NCBI GenBank assembly: GCA_937864535.1
Contig: CALMJS010000030.1
Location: forward strand, 110,035-174,034
Direction of reading: 5' to 3'
Length of the DNA stretch: 64,000 bases
Source: an uncultured Paracoccaceae bacterium
GTDB lineage: Bacteria > Pseudomonadota > Alphaproteobacteria > Rhodobacterales > Rhodobacteraceae
In this document: piece by piece, positions 47,253-55,807 of the stretch
Layout: each line of letters begins with the position of its first letter
Numbering within the stretch: position 1 is the stretch's first letter
Position numbers and translations under genes: made by a program
Notes under the pieces: generated by a model
Told to the model about the DNA's origin: nothing
Seen by the model: only the letters and a program-made list of their open reading frames with translations
Databases searched by the model: none

Positions 47253-48347
47253 TTACACTCTCAAATCCAAGCCAAGGGAACGCAGGCGCGGGGCCCCGAT
47301 AAAATCTAGCGGGGCGTCGTTCTCGATCTCGTCAGCCCGGGCTGGGAAAACCGCCTGTCTATCCGGGGTCCGGTTCCCTGAACTCTGGTCCGAAAAACTG
47401 AAACTGACATCCTTGTAGCCGGCACTACGAAATTCCTGCGCCAAGCTATCAAGGTTGCGACGCAGCAAATCCCCCGTTTCCGGACGCTCTGCCGCAATCA
47501 CGACAACGACCCTGTCATCATTTGTGGTCATCTGCAGCTTCACCAGCCCGAGGTCATCCGGACTAAGCGCGATTTCTGTGACCCCATCGACATCATGTGC
47601 AACTGAAATCGCCATTTGCCTGGCGATGTCCCTGGGCTGTACCGGACCATCGACCAGAGCAGGCCTGAGAGAGTCCACGTTTTGCCCCGAAAACGGGGGC
47701 GGCGTTGTTGTCGGTACGATCACGTTGCCACCGGATTGCGCAGGTCCCGAAGGGGAAACAGCATCGACCTCGCCTGTCAATTGGAGGGTCGTCGTACCTT
47801 GATCAGGCTGATCGCTATGGGACCGGCGCTCTTGCCCATCGCGACGACTCTGCCGTTCTGAATTTGGGGCTGAGGACGGACTGTCTGTCGCAGGATCACC
47901 ATCGTCGACAGGTGGCTGATCGGTTGCGCCATCCCCCTGAACCTCCAGCATCTCCAGGGCCTCCTCGGGTGCGATCGGCAATTCCGGATCGCCCGTCTCG
48001 GCGCCCGTAGACGCTATCGTATCAACTGCACTCTCGATCCCGGGCGCTGAGGGGCTCCTCGTTAACGGCGCACCCAGAGCCGTGGAATCCTCGACCAAGG
48101 ACTTTTCGGGAGTTTCTGCAGGTTGCAACGATGGAAAAAAGAAGGCGAGCAGATCAGGCGGCACGCCCTCTTGCTCCGGCAGAGCGGTATCCTCCTCAAG
48201 CACAAGGTCCAGCGACCCTGTGTCAGCGGTCTCTGGACCATCCGTCAAATCAAGAGAAAATAGTTCCCCTGCCTCCGGAGCGGATCCGGCCATGTTGGCC
48301 CTACGGCCTAGAAACGTTGTTGGTGTGGTCACATCAACAGGGATCAT
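47253..48347 (-). CDS. fliK: Flagellar hook-length control protein FliK
   Basis: 364 aa; N-terminal two thirds are low-complexity and rich in Asp, Pro, Ser and Gln, as in FliK rulers, and the C-terminal Flg_hook domain (about 255-340) reads VTEIALSPDDLGLVKLQM and RRNLDSLAQEFRSAGY. Measures hook length and switches export specificity. Divergent from flgJ-type gene. Confidence 0.9.
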   Translation of the reverse strand: MIPVDVTTPTTFLGRRANMAGSAPEAGELFSLDLTDGPETADTGSLDLVLEEDTALPEQEGVPPDLLAFFFPSLQPAETPEKSLVEDSTALGAPLTRSPSAPGIESAVDTIASTGAETGDPELPIAPEEALEMLEVQGDGATDQPPVDDGDPATDSPSSAPNSERQSRRDGQERRSHSDQPDQGTTTLQLTGEVDAVSPSGPAQSGGNVIVPTTTPPPFSGQNVDSLRPALVDGPVQPRDIARQMAISVAHDVDGVTEIALSPDDLGLVKLQMTTNDDRVVVVIAAERPETGDLLRRNLDSLAQEFRSAGYKDVSFSFSDQSSGNRTPDRQAVFPARADEIENDAPLDFIGAPRLRSLGLDLRV

Positions 48348-48392
48348 CCGATTCTCCAGTCGGTCTACACCCCAATTATTATCCAGAGAAAC

Positions 48393-48407
48393 TTACCCAA
48401 TATTTAC
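48393..48407 (+). promoter_or_regulatory. CtrA-like motif (TTAC-N7-TTAC) between fliK and flgJ
   Basis: TTAC-CCAATAT-TTAC at 48393-48407 matches the half-site spacing of the CtrA box TTAA-N7-TTAA at six of eight positions. It lies 42 bases before the flgJ-type start. Confidence 0.4.
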
Positions 48408-48449
48408 CGGCTCACCCCCAAGATGGGAAAATCCAGAAAAGGAGTTTTC

Positions 48450-48692
48450 ATGATCCCGTCTGTCACAATTTCGACCTCGCAGGCTTCGTCTCTTCGCCAG
48501 GTATCCAAAGAGCTAGAGGCCAGCTTTCTCTCTGAAATGCTTAAACATTCTGGACTTGGCGAAAACGATGGGTCCGGAGAGTTCGGTTCCTTTTTGCGCG
48601 ATGCACAGGCAAAAGAAATCGTCAAATCCGGTGGAATCGGTCTCAGCGAGCTGATCCTCAAGAGCTTGGAAAGGCAAATCGATGAAGACTGA
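48450..48692 (+). CDS. flgJ: FlgJ-type rod-binding protein (rod-binding domain only)
   Basis: 80-aa protein consisting of a rod-binding domain (KELEASFLSEMLKHSGLG and FGSFLRDAQAKEIVKSGGIGL), without the muramidase half of enterobacterial FlgJ, as is usual in alphaproteobacteria. GGAG lies 6 bases before the ATG; a 9-codon upstream extension has no ribosome site. Overlaps the next gene by 11 bases. Confidence 0.88.
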   Translation: MIPSVTISTSQASSLRQVSKELEASFLSEMLKHSGLGENDGSGEFGSFLRDAQAKEIVKSGGIGLSELILKSLERQIDED

Positions 48693-49008
48693 AGATGACG
48701 CTCTTGCTTTGCTGTCGGAGGCACGATCGGCGATTCTTCAGGGGAACTATCCGGCGCTGAGCCGGCTCAGTTCGCAGACCGAAAAATTGATCGCACAGGC
48801 AACCAGCGACCCGGATCTGGCAGCCAGAATTCATGGCTTTGCCCTGCGAAACCAACGCCTTTTGGAACATGCTCTGCGGGCCGTAAAGCTGGTCCAGGAG
48901 ACAGTCGAATTGCGCCGAAATGGGGTCCGAGCCTTTACCTATTACGGTGCGGACGGCGCGCAAACCTCGCATGTGGTTGCCGATTTGCCCCCTGCACGAC
49001 GGGTCTGA
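48682..49008 (+). CDS. FlgN-like flagellar export chaperone
   Basis: 108 aa, largely alpha-helical, with a coiled N-terminal half (ALALLSEARSAILQGNYPAL, LSSQTEKLIAQ) and a C-terminal segment TYYGADGAQ. Length, helical content and the position behind the rod-binding gene fit FlgN-like chaperones of hook-associated proteins; sequence similarity to FlgN is weak. Confidence 0.65.
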   Translation: MKTEDDALALLSEARSAILQGNYPALSRLSSQTEKLIAQATSDPDLAARIHGFALRNQRLLEHALRAVKLVQETVELRRNGVRAFTYYGADGAQTSHVVADLPPARRV

Positions 49009-49201
49009 TCGTTCAAATTGTAACTAAGACGGAACCGCAGTTAGCACATTCTTAGGGCTTATCTGGTTTCAATACCCCTGCATCCACAAGGATCACTCGG
49101 TGAAATATCACCGCGCTCCGGTCGTCAGAATGACACCCTTCGCCCAATCGGCATTCACAAAACCTGGCGCAAAAGCGCCCCCCTCTTAAGGACAACGACA
49201 C
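49009..49201 (+). promoter_or_regulatory. Flagellin upstream region with CtrA-like motif and 5' leader hairpin
   Basis: 193 bases before flagellin. TTAG-CACATTC-TTAG (49041-49055) has CtrA half-site spacing. Just before the start, GGCGC-AAAA-GCGCC (49166-49179) forms a small hairpin directly before the ribosome site (AAGGA). In Caulobacter FlbT acts on the flagellin mRNA leader, and flbT is encoded two genes downstream, so this hairpin is a candidate target. Confidence 0.5.
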
Positions 49202-50689
49202 ATGTCTAGCATTCTGACCAATAACGGCGCAGCCGTTGCACTGAACACGCTCAAGTCGATCAACAGCGAATTGTCCAAGGTACAGGATACGATCTCGACC
49301 GGCAAATCGGTCAACTCTGCAAAAGACAACGCCTCTGTCTGGGCGATCTCCAAGGTGATGGAGGCCGACGTTCAGGGATTTGAAGGCATCTCGGATAGCC
49401 TGTCGCTGGCGGATTCGACTGTCTCTGTGGCCTCGAGCGCCGCCGAAACCGTTTCCGATCTGCTTACCCAGATCAAGACCAAGATCGTATCGGCCCAAGA
49501 AGAGAACGTAGACCGGGAAAAAATCCAGGGTGATATCGACGCGCTCCGCGATCAGATTCACTCGGTCACGGGTGCGGCGCAATTCAATGGTCTGAACCTG
49601 ATCGAAGGCACCGATGACGTTAACGTGCTGTCGTCTCTGGACCGGTCATCCGATGGATCGATCAGCGTCTCGACCATTGCCATCGCGCGTCAGGATCTGA
49701 CGACGAGCGCGGGCGTCTATGGCGGCGGCGGTACGGCCCTGGACACAAACGCGACAAAATCTGCGACAACGGTCGATTCCGCCGGAAACTCGGCGAACAT
49801 GACGATCGCGACCGATTCAGACATGAGCGATAACACGATCACACTGTCGATCGGTGGGACGAACCTGTCCTTTGCCGCGGGTGATTTGTCCGGCGACCAG
49901 GATGCCGCCGCACTGCATATCACCTCTGCCATTAACGCTTTGGGCCTCGAAGGGATCACCGCAGCCGTCAACGGCACCAACGCAAACCAGATCGACATCA
50001 CGTCGACCCGCGCGTTCGAAGACGTTTCGCTGGCGGCGACCGGCGCAACCCTTAGCGACACCACGATTGCAGAGCGCGCAGAGACGATCGATTTTTCCAC
50101 CTCGGCGGTGGTGAATGAAGGCGACGGATACAAGGTCACCGTCGGCGGCGCATCTTACGCATATGTTGCCGGCAAGGGCGAAACGATGGAGGACGTCGCT
50201 CGCGGGCTCAAAATGGCCATTGACGGCGCGGAAATCGAGGGCATTTCGACCTCTGTCGTTCAGGACGAAACAACTGGTCAATGGACACTGAAGGTCGACA
50301 ATGACGGCAGCGGCTCCTCGAGTTTGGCGCTGAACGTAGTCGGCGAGGACGGCGGCACTGCCTCGGGTGGCCTGTTTGGCCTCGACAGCATTGACGTTTC
50401 CTCGGCCTCTGGTGCAGCAGCAGCTCTGGAAAATATCGATACGCTGATCAGCAGCGCCGTCGATGCCAGCTCGGCCTTTGGTTCAGTTCAGGGTCGCCTC
50501 GAAACCCAATCCGAATTTGTCAGCAATCTGACAAGTGCCTTGAAGGCCGGTATCGGCAGCCTTGTGGATGCCGACATGGAAGAAACCTCGGCGCGCCTTC
50601 AAGCGCTTCAGGTTCAGCAACAGCTGGGGATTCAATCTCTCTCGATGGCCAACCAGGCTCCGCAGTCGATCCTGTCGCTGTTCCAGTAA
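49202..50689 (+). CDS. Flagellin
   Basis: Filament subunit, 495 aa. N-terminal D0/D1 helices (SSILTNNGAAVALNTLKSI, ISTGKSVNSAKDNASVWAIS) and C-terminal D1/D0 helices (LVDADMEETSARLQALQVQQ, ending QAPQSILSLFQ) are conserved; the middle (about 165-405) is a variable Thr/Ala/Gly-rich region containing two DUF-type beta repeats (NTITLSIGGTNLSF and GYKVTVGGASY). Followed by a hairpin and flaF-flbT. Confidence 0.97.
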   Translation: MSSILTNNGAAVALNTLKSINSELSKVQDTISTGKSVNSAKDNASVWAISKVMEADVQGFEGISDSLSLADSTVSVASSAAETVSDLLTQIKTKIVSAQEENVDREKIQGDIDALRDQIHSVTGAAQFNGLNLIEGTDDVNVLSSLDRSSDGSISVSTIAIARQDLTTSAGVYGGGGTALDTNATKSATTVDSAGNSANMTIATDSDMSDNTITLSIGGTNLSFAAGDLSGDQDAAALHITSAINALGLEGITAAVNGTNANQIDITSTRAFEDVSLAATGATLSDTTIAERAETIDFSTSAVVNEGDGYKVTVGGASYAYVAGKGETMEDVARGLKMAIDGAEIEGISTSVVQDETTGQWTLKVDNDGSGSSSLALNVVGEDGGTASGGLFGLDSIDVSSASGAAAALENIDTLISSAVDASSAFGSVQGRLETQSEFVSNLTSALKAGIGSLVDADMEETSARLQALQVQQQLGIQSLSMANQAPQSILSLFQ

Positions 50690-50695
50690 TGATCT

Positions 50696-50718
50696 TTGGG
50701 GAGTCTGTGACTCCCCAA
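50696..50718 (+). terminator. Hairpin after flagellin
   Basis: A 10-bp stem TTGGGGAGTC-TGT-GACTCCCCAA starts 6 bases after the flagellin stop. No U-run follows, so it may act as mRNA stabiliser or weak terminator, letting some transcription continue into flaF. Confidence 0.65.
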
Positions 50719-50765
50719 TTCCATCGGCAAAACCCATGGACCAATTCGTCCTGAAAGGACTTTGA

Positions 50766-51134
50766 ATGTACCTCAGAGATCAGGCCAGTCTGGGCTACGG
50801 TGCGGGACAGAGTCCCGTCCGATCACCGCGATCCATCGAGTTTCAAGTGTTTGCCCAAGTCACATCACGTTTGAAAAAGGCCAGAAAGTCCGATAACACG
50901 GCCGATTTGGCAAAAGCAGTCTACGACAATCGCAAACTTTGGACTGCAATTGCCGCAGATATTGCATCGCCGGGAAACCAACTCCCAGAAAACCTCAAAG
51001 CCCAGATTTTCTATCTTGCTGAATTTACGTTCGCACATTCGGCCAAGGTATTGCGAAAGCAGGCCCCCATCGACGTGCTGATAGATATCAATCGTTCAAT
51101 CATGTCAGGGCTCAACGGGGTGGTCGAGGCATGA
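50766..51134 (+). CDS. flaF: Flagellar biosynthesis regulator FlaF
   Basis: 122-aa FlaF-family protein (alphaproteobacterial), needed for flagellin synthesis or secretion. Family segments include GYGAGQSPVRSPRSIEFQVFAQVTSRLKKA and KLWTAIAADIASPGNQLP. AAAGGA precedes the ATG; its stop overlaps flbT by ATGA. Confidence 0.95.
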   Translation: MYLRDQASLGYGAGQSPVRSPRSIEFQVFAQVTSRLKKARKSDNTADLAKAVYDNRKLWTAIAADIASPGNQLPENLKAQIFYLAEFTFAHSAKVLRKQAPIDVLIDINRSIMSGLNGVVEA

Positions 51135-51541
51135 CTGGTCTCGTTCTTAAACTCAACCCGGGGGAACGTGTGTTGGTCAACGGCGCCGTCATTGAAAATG
51201 GTGATCGGCGGTCGAGGATTGCAATCCTGACACCGAATGCGAATATTTTGCGCCTTAGAGATGCTTTGCACCCAAGCGAAGCGGACACGCCTGTACGCCG
51301 TGTTTGCTACATCGCTCAGTTGGTGTTGTCCGGCGACGCAGATCCGCGGGCGGCCTCCAAGCAGTTGCTCTCGGGGATCGAGCAGCTGAGCCAGGTATTC
51401 AGGGACGATGATAGTCGAGAGTTTTTGAACGGCGCGACATTGGCGGTGGTCGAAGGCGAGTTTTATCGCGCACTCAAACTACTTCGGAATATGCTTCCCA
51501 GGGAGGTGAGGCTCTTCTCAACCGGAGCTGAACCGCGATGA
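51131..51541 (+). CDS. flbT: Flagellin synthesis post-transcriptional regulator FlbT
   Basis: 136 aa FlbT-family protein, starting MTGLVLKLNPGERVLVNGAV. In Caulobacter it binds flagellin mRNA and limits its stability until hooks are complete. Overlaps flaF and the DUF1217 gene by ATGA at each end, so three proteins are translationally coupled. The hairpin in front of flagellin is a candidate target. Confidence 0.95.
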   Translation: MTGLVLKLNPGERVLVNGAVIENGDRRSRIAILTPNANILRLRDALHPSEADTPVRRVCYIAQLVLSGDADPRAASKQLLSGIEQLSQVFRDDDSREFLNGATLAVVEGEFYRALKLLRNMLPREVRLFSTGAEPR

Positions 51542-52323
51542 CCTATCAACCCGTCGTTCCGATGACCGGATATGCAGGATGGAAATTCCTGTCCCGCACG
51601 ATCGAACAACAGAAGGAAACCTTTAGTCAAAGCGCTGAAATCAAGCGTGATGTCGACTATTTTCGAGAAAAAATCGGGACAGTTTCGACCGCCGAAGAAC
51701 TGGTAAGTGACCATAGACTGCTAACGGTTTCCTTGACCGCCTTTGGCCTCGAAGACGACATCTACGCAAAGGCATTTGTTCAAAAGGTTCTCGAGGATGG
51801 AACCCTGGACACGACCGATCTGGCCAACAAACTGTCAGACAAACGATATGCTGCCTTCTCCAAAGCGTTTGGCTTTGGCAATTTCGACACCCCGAATACC
51901 GTAATGTCCGATTTTGCCGATGACATCATCTCCAAATATCAAGATCATAGCTTTGAGGTAGCGATTGGCGACGTAGACAACGATATGCGTCTGGCATTGA
52001 ACCTCTCGACGGGGCTTGAGCAAATCACAGAGACGGCGTCGACTACAAATGGCCAATGGCTGGGCATAATGGGAAATACGGCCCTTCGTTCGGTATTCGA
52101 AACCGCTCTTGGGTTCCCGTCGAGCTTTGCTGGGATCGACATTGACCAACAGTTGGCCCAGTTCAAAGATCGTGCCGAACGGGTCTTTGGCACCAGCGAT
52201 GTCAGTGAGTTTCTCAACGGCGAAAAGCAAGAAGATCTAATCAAGCAATTCCTGATTAGATCGGAGCTAAACTCCTATTCCACGTCAACCACGGGCTCTC
52301 TGGTCCTCCAACTCTTTCAATAG
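51538..52323 (+). CDS. DUF1217 flagellar-locus protein
   Basis: 261 aa, DUF1217 family, which occurs almost only in flagellar loci of alphaproteobacteria. Helical throughout, with repeated EF-like segments (VSDHRLLTVSLTAFGLEDDI, LANKLSDKRYAAFSKAFGF, FLIRSELNSYSTS). No signal peptide. Translationally coupled to flbT, which suggests a part in flagellin or filament control. Function unknown. Confidence 0.85.
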   Translation: MTYQPVVPMTGYAGWKFLSRTIEQQKETFSQSAEIKRDVDYFREKIGTVSTAEELVSDHRLLTVSLTAFGLEDDIYAKAFVQKVLEDGTLDTTDLANKLSDKRYAAFSKAFGFGNFDTPNTVMSDFADDIISKYQDHSFEVAIGDVDNDMRLALNLSTGLEQITETASTTNGQWLGIMGNTALRSVFETALGFPSSFAGIDIDQQLAQFKDRAERVFGTSDVSEFLNGEKQEDLIKQFLIRSELNSYSTSTTGSLVLQLFQ

Positions 52324-52332
52324 AGCCCTCCG

Positions 52333-53670
52333 TTACATATGGATGCCGGACCTATCAGATTTCGTGTCAGCAATGACTGCCCGAAGCTGTTGAAAGGAAT
52401 CTTCGACGCTCTGTGACGTCGTTGACAGCAGTCGATCCAACCCCGGTTTTTTCAGAATTGCCCGATCAACCAGGGTGTCGCTACCCTTTGCGTATAAACC
52501 CGCCTTTATCATCAGATCTGACCGTGCATATGCACCAATGAGACGTCGGGCATCCGATAGTAACTCATTTTCATCCGGTGTAGCCGCTTGTGGCAGAGAT
52601 CGCGATACAGACCGAAGCACATCGACCGCCGGGTATCGGCCCGCTTCTGCAATTGCTCTGTCCAAAACGACATGTCCGTCCAGCACGCCTCTTAACATGT
52701 CGGCCACGGGCTCCTCCATGTCAGAGCCAGCAACGAGTACACTGTAGATCGCGGTAATGTCGCCTGTATCGCCCGATCCTGGTCCCGCCCTTTCACACAG
52801 ACCCGCAATCGCAGACGGGGTCGAGGCGGGATAACCCCGTAGAAACCCTGCTTCGCCACTCGTCGCGCTCACCTCGCGATGCGCCTCGGCAAAGCGGGTT
52901 ACCGAGTCGACAAGCAAGAGGACGTGCAGGCCGAGGTCCCGAAAATACTCGGCCACAGCTATCGCCGACAACGCACAGCGCTTGCGGATTTGCGGCGCTC
53001 GATCAGAGGTTGCAGCAACCACGACAGAACGCGCGAGCCCCTCCGGGCCCAGAACACTGTCGACAAACTCCCTGACTTCACGCCCGCGTTCTCCAACCAG
53101 CGCAATGACCGCCACATCGCATGCAATGCCTCGCGCCAGAGTCGCCAATAGCGTCGACTTCCCCACCCCTGATCCCGCAAAGAGACCAATCCGTTGCCCC
53201 TTTACCAGCGGCAGGAGCGTATCGAATACGATCAAACCGGTCGCGAGCCGCTCCCCCAGTCCTCGGCGCTGATAGGCTTTGGGCGGCGCGGCATGTAACG
53301 CAACAGGTCGTACGCCACCCAGAATAGGCCTATTGTCCAAAGGCCGACCGTCAGGGTCGATCACCCGTCCGATCCAGCTGGGGTCCGGTGCAAAGCCGGG
53401 ACTGCCCGTCAGTAGTACGGAATCGCCGATTTGCACGCCCTCAAGAGTTTCGTCGGGAGTTAGATAAACCCAGTCGGATGTGAGTCGCACAATTTCGGCA
53501 GCCACATCCGCGCTGGAGGCACGGATAATCACCCGATCTCCGAGCGAGGCCACAGTCGAAAGCCCGCGGGCGACAATAGTATTTCCATTTATTTCAATAA
53601 CATGACCTACAAATCGCTCACTTCTGAGCCCATTGATCATGCGGGCCGCTCTGGTTTCTAGATCGCGCAT
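52333..53670 (-). CDS. fliI: Flagellum-specific ATPase FliI
   Basis: Cytoplasmic ATPase of the flagellar export apparatus, 445 aa. Walker A GSGVGKSTLL, Walker B HVLLLVDSVTRFA, and the F1/FliI signature GYPASTPSAIAGLCERAG are all present. Divergent from the flgB operon; AGAGG precedes the ATG. Transcribed alone, converging with the DUF1217 gene. Confidence 0.97.
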   Translation of the reverse strand: MRDLETRAARMINGLRSERFVGHVIEINGNTIVARGLSTVASLGDRVIIRASSADVAAEIVRLTSDWVYLTPDETLEGVQIGDSVLLTGSPGFAPDPSWIGRVIDPDGRPLDNRPILGGVRPVALHAAPPKAYQRRGLGERLATGLIVFDTLLPLVKGQRIGLFAGSGVGKSTLLATLARGIACDVAVIALVGERGREVREFVDSVLGPEGLARSVVVAATSDRAPQIRKRCALSAIAVAEYFRDLGLHVLLLVDSVTRFAEAHREVSATSGEAGFLRGYPASTPSAIAGLCERAGPGSGDTGDITAIYSVLVAGSDMEEPVADMLRGVLDGHVVLDRAIAEAGRYPAVDVLRSVSRSLPQAATPDENELLSDARRLIGAYARSDLMIKAGLYAKGSDTLVDRAILKKPGLDRLLSTTSQSVEDSFQQLRAVIADTKSDRSGIHM

Positions 53671-53720
53671 GCGCTCGTGCCTCTGTGTGATCTCGTCAAC
53701 CTGAACTTAACGAATCTAGG

Positions 53721-53735
53721 TTAAGCCAAAGTTGA
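53721..53735 (+). promoter_or_regulatory. CtrA-like motif (TTAA-N7-TTGA) before flgB
   Basis: TTAA-GCCAAAG-TTGA matches the CtrA box at seven of eight positions and lies 23 bases before the flgB ATG. It overlaps the end of an inverted repeat CTTAAC-N8-GTTAAG (53706-53725), which also contains a GANTC site (53712-53716). Confidence 0.5.
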
Positions 53736-53758
53736 AGCAAATCGAGGGAGAAGCCCCG

Positions 53759-54139
53759 ATGTACGAAAACCTGAACATATTCCGCTTATCGGGGGCACTT
53801 GCCAGCCAGTCCAGCGGACAACAGTCGATCGCGGCACGCAATATCGCGAATGCCAACACACCCGGCTACACGGCGCAACGTTCTGCTCCATTCGAGATCG
53901 GCGCGTCAGCGACGGCGACATTGACGCCACGAACCACGCGCAGCGAACATCTCGGGCAATTCGTCTCAGCGGCAGGGTGGCAGGAACCGGGCCAGATCGC
54001 GTCCTTTGACCAGCACAACACCGTTTCGATCGAACAGGAAATGGTGAATGCGACTATCGCTGGCCAGAACCATGAAAAGGCGCTCGCCGTCTATCGGCAC
54101 GGCATGACTGTGCTCCGCTCGGTTCTTGGAAAGGCTTGA
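53759..54139 (+). CDS. flgB: Flagellar basal-body proximal rod protein FlgB
   Basis: 126 aa rod protein. The N-terminal rod signature AARNIANANTPGYTAQ is present, and QEMVNATIAGQNHEKALAVY forms the C-terminal helix. The start MYENLNIF follows GGGAG; the extra upstream codons are not conserved. First of an eight-gene operon flgB-flgC-fliE-fliQ-flgF-flgG-flgA-flgH. Confidence 0.96.
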   Translation: MYENLNIFRLSGALASQSSGQQSIAARNIANANTPGYTAQRSAPFEIGASATATLTPRTTRSEHLGQFVSAAGWQEPGQIASFDQHNTVSIEQEMVNATIAGQNHEKALAVYRHGMTVLRSVLGKA

Positions 54140-54141
54140 AT

Positions 54142-54534
54142 ATGGTAGATCTCGCCTCGGCATTGACCATCTCCGCCTCCGCGATGGAGGCACAGTCCCA
54201 GAGACTGGCGCGCCTGTCGGAGAATATCGCAAACAGCGATACGCCCGGCTATCGTCGAAAAACCATCAGCTTTGAGCAGGAATTAGACTTCGGGCTCCCG
54301 ACGGGCGCAATTGCGGCGGGGCCGGTTCAGTTGGACGATAGCCCCCTGGAACAGATCTATGATCCGTCAAATCCGCTGGCCGACGAGACCGGCCATTACG
54401 ACGGATCCAACGTCAACCTGTTGATCGAAATGGCCGATGCCCGCGAGGCTCAGCGAAGTTACGAGGCCAATCTCAAAATGTTTGATCAAGTTCGGCAAAC
54501 CACGAGCCAATTGCTCGAACTTTTGCGTCGATAA
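54142..54534 (+). CDS. flgC: Flagellar basal-body rod protein FlgC
   Basis: 130 aa proximal-rod protein: SASAMEAQSQRLARLSENIANSDTPGY at the start and VNLLIEMADAREAQRSYEANL near the end are conserved. ATG at 54142, two bases after the flgB stop; a TTG just upstream is less likely. Confidence 0.96.
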   Translation: MVDLASALTISASAMEAQSQRLARLSENIANSDTPGYRRKTISFEQELDFGLPTGAIAAGPVQLDDSPLEQIYDPSNPLADETGHYDGSNVNLLIEMADAREAQRSYEANLKMFDQVRQTTSQLLELLRR

Positions 54535-54546
54535 AGGATCGCGGAA

Positions 54547-54825
54547 ATGGACATCGCATCAATTCAGGCACACGCCGCCTATTCAGCCACCAAGTCATCT
54601 ATCCCGTCGGGCGACACCTCCGAAACTGCCCTCGACTATGTCACCAGCTTTGCAGAAACCCTCGCGCAGAATGAGACCGTCGCGGTGCAGTCGATGACTG
54701 GCCAAGGCGACGCGCACGCCCTGGTACAGGCCTTGACCCAGACCGAGCTCGCCGTCGATACGGCAGTGACAATTCGCAACAAGGTCGTCGAGGCCTATCA
54801 AGAAATCCTCCGGATGCCAGTATGA
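54547..54825 (+). CDS. fliE: Flagellar hook-basal body complex protein FliE
   Basis: 92 aa MS-ring to rod adaptor. SFAETLAQNETVAVQSMTGQGDAHALVQALTQTELAVDTAVTIR carries the family's helical core across residues 37-80. AAGGA precedes the ATG, and the stop overlaps fliQ by ATGA. Confidence 0.94.
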   Translation: MDIASIQAHAAYSATKSSIPSGDTSETALDYVTSFAETLAQNETVAVQSMTGQGDAHALVQALTQTELAVDTAVTIRNKVVEAYQEILRMPV

Positions 54826-55091
54826 TGACCGAGGCGCAATTCTACGATGTGTTGCGGGCCTCTATCTGGGTGGCCATCGTGATTTCGGCGCCCATATTGG
54901 TTATTTCACTGGGATCGGGGTTGGTCATTGGCCTGTTTCAGGCTTTGACGTCGGTGCAGGAAAACTCACTCACATTCGTGCCAAAACTATTCTGCATCCT
55001 TGCGGTTTTCTGGATGACCATGGGCTTTATGTCCGAAACGGTTGTGGCGCTCTTCACCAATACGTTGATCCCACTCATCGAGGCGATCTAA
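54822..55091 (+). CDS. fliQ: Flagellar export protein FliQ
   Basis: 89 aa with two TM helices (about 18-40 and 50-75), part of the export gate FliPQR. MTEAQFYDVLRASIWVA, GLVIGLFQALTSVQENSL and FVPKLFCI are conserved. Sits inside the rod operon, apart from fliR and flhB. Stop overlaps the flgF ATG (TAATG). Confidence 0.95.
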   Translation: MMTEAQFYDVLRASIWVAIVISAPILVISLGSGLVIGLFQALTSVQENSLTFVPKLFCILAVFWMTMGFMSETVVALFTNTLIPLIEAI

Positions 55092-55798
55092 TGACTGTTT
55101 CCAATTATGTAACCCTGACCAGACAGAGCGGCCTGCTAGCCGAAATGCAGACAATTGCGAACAATATCGCCAACGCGAATACCAGCGGTTTTCGCAGCGA
55201 GAATATCGTCTTTAGTGAAAATATCAGGCAAACCGAAGCGGGTAGCATCTCGATGGCCGCCGCCCGCGCCCACTCTACCTCTTTTGAGCAGGGCAGTTTT
55301 TCACAGACGAACGGACCCTTTGATTTTGCGATCGAAGGGGATGGCTTTTTCCTCGTGGAAACACCCGAAGGCCAGAAGTTGACGCGCAACGGCGTATTCT
55401 CCACGAACGAGGCGGGCGACCTGGTCACGATGGACGGCTATCCTGTCCTCGACACGGGGGGTGCTCCGGTTTTTTTCCCGCTTGGGTCGAGCGATTTTGC
55501 GGTTGCAAATGACGGCACGATTTCCGCAGAGGGCCAGCCGATTGGCCAGATCGGGCTCTATTTGCCAGAAGACCCACAGACGCTGATCCGCGGGGAAGGT
55601 CTGCTCTTTAGCGCCCCGTCCTATGTGTCCGATAGCGACTCTGTGATTTTTCAAGGCTTTGTCGAAGAGTCGAATGTAAATCCAATCATGGAAATCGCCC
55701 GGATGGTCGAGGTGCAGCGCGCCTATGAACTGGGCCAGAGTTTTCTGGACCAGGAAAATGATCGGCAGAGCCGCTCTATAGAAACACTGGGAAAATAA
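55091..55798 (+). CDS. flgF: Flagellar basal-body rod protein FlgF
   Basis: 235 aa rod protein. N-terminal TIANNIANANTSGFRSEN, the beta-rich FAIEGDGFFLVETPEGQKLTRNG region and the C-terminal EIARMVEVQRAYELGQSFL helix mark FlgF. Slightly shorter than FlgG, which follows after 9 bases. Confidence 0.94.
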   Translation: MTVSNYVTLTRQSGLLAEMQTIANNIANANTSGFRSENIVFSENIRQTEAGSISMAAARAHSTSFEQGSFSQTNGPFDFAIEGDGFFLVETPEGQKLTRNGVFSTNEAGDLVTMDGYPVLDTGGAPVFFPLGSSDFAVANDGTISAEGQPIGQIGLYLPEDPQTLIRGEGLLFSAPSYVSDSDSVIFQGFVEESNVNPIMEIARMVEVQRAYELGQSFLDQENDRQSRSIETLGK

Positions 55799-55807
55799 GA
55801 GGTTAGT

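Noticed and set aside
49009..49201. Sigma-54 promoter for flagellin
   Set aside because: No TGGCAC-N5-TTGC pattern; the TGGCGC near 49165 is part of the leader hairpin and lacks the downstream element.
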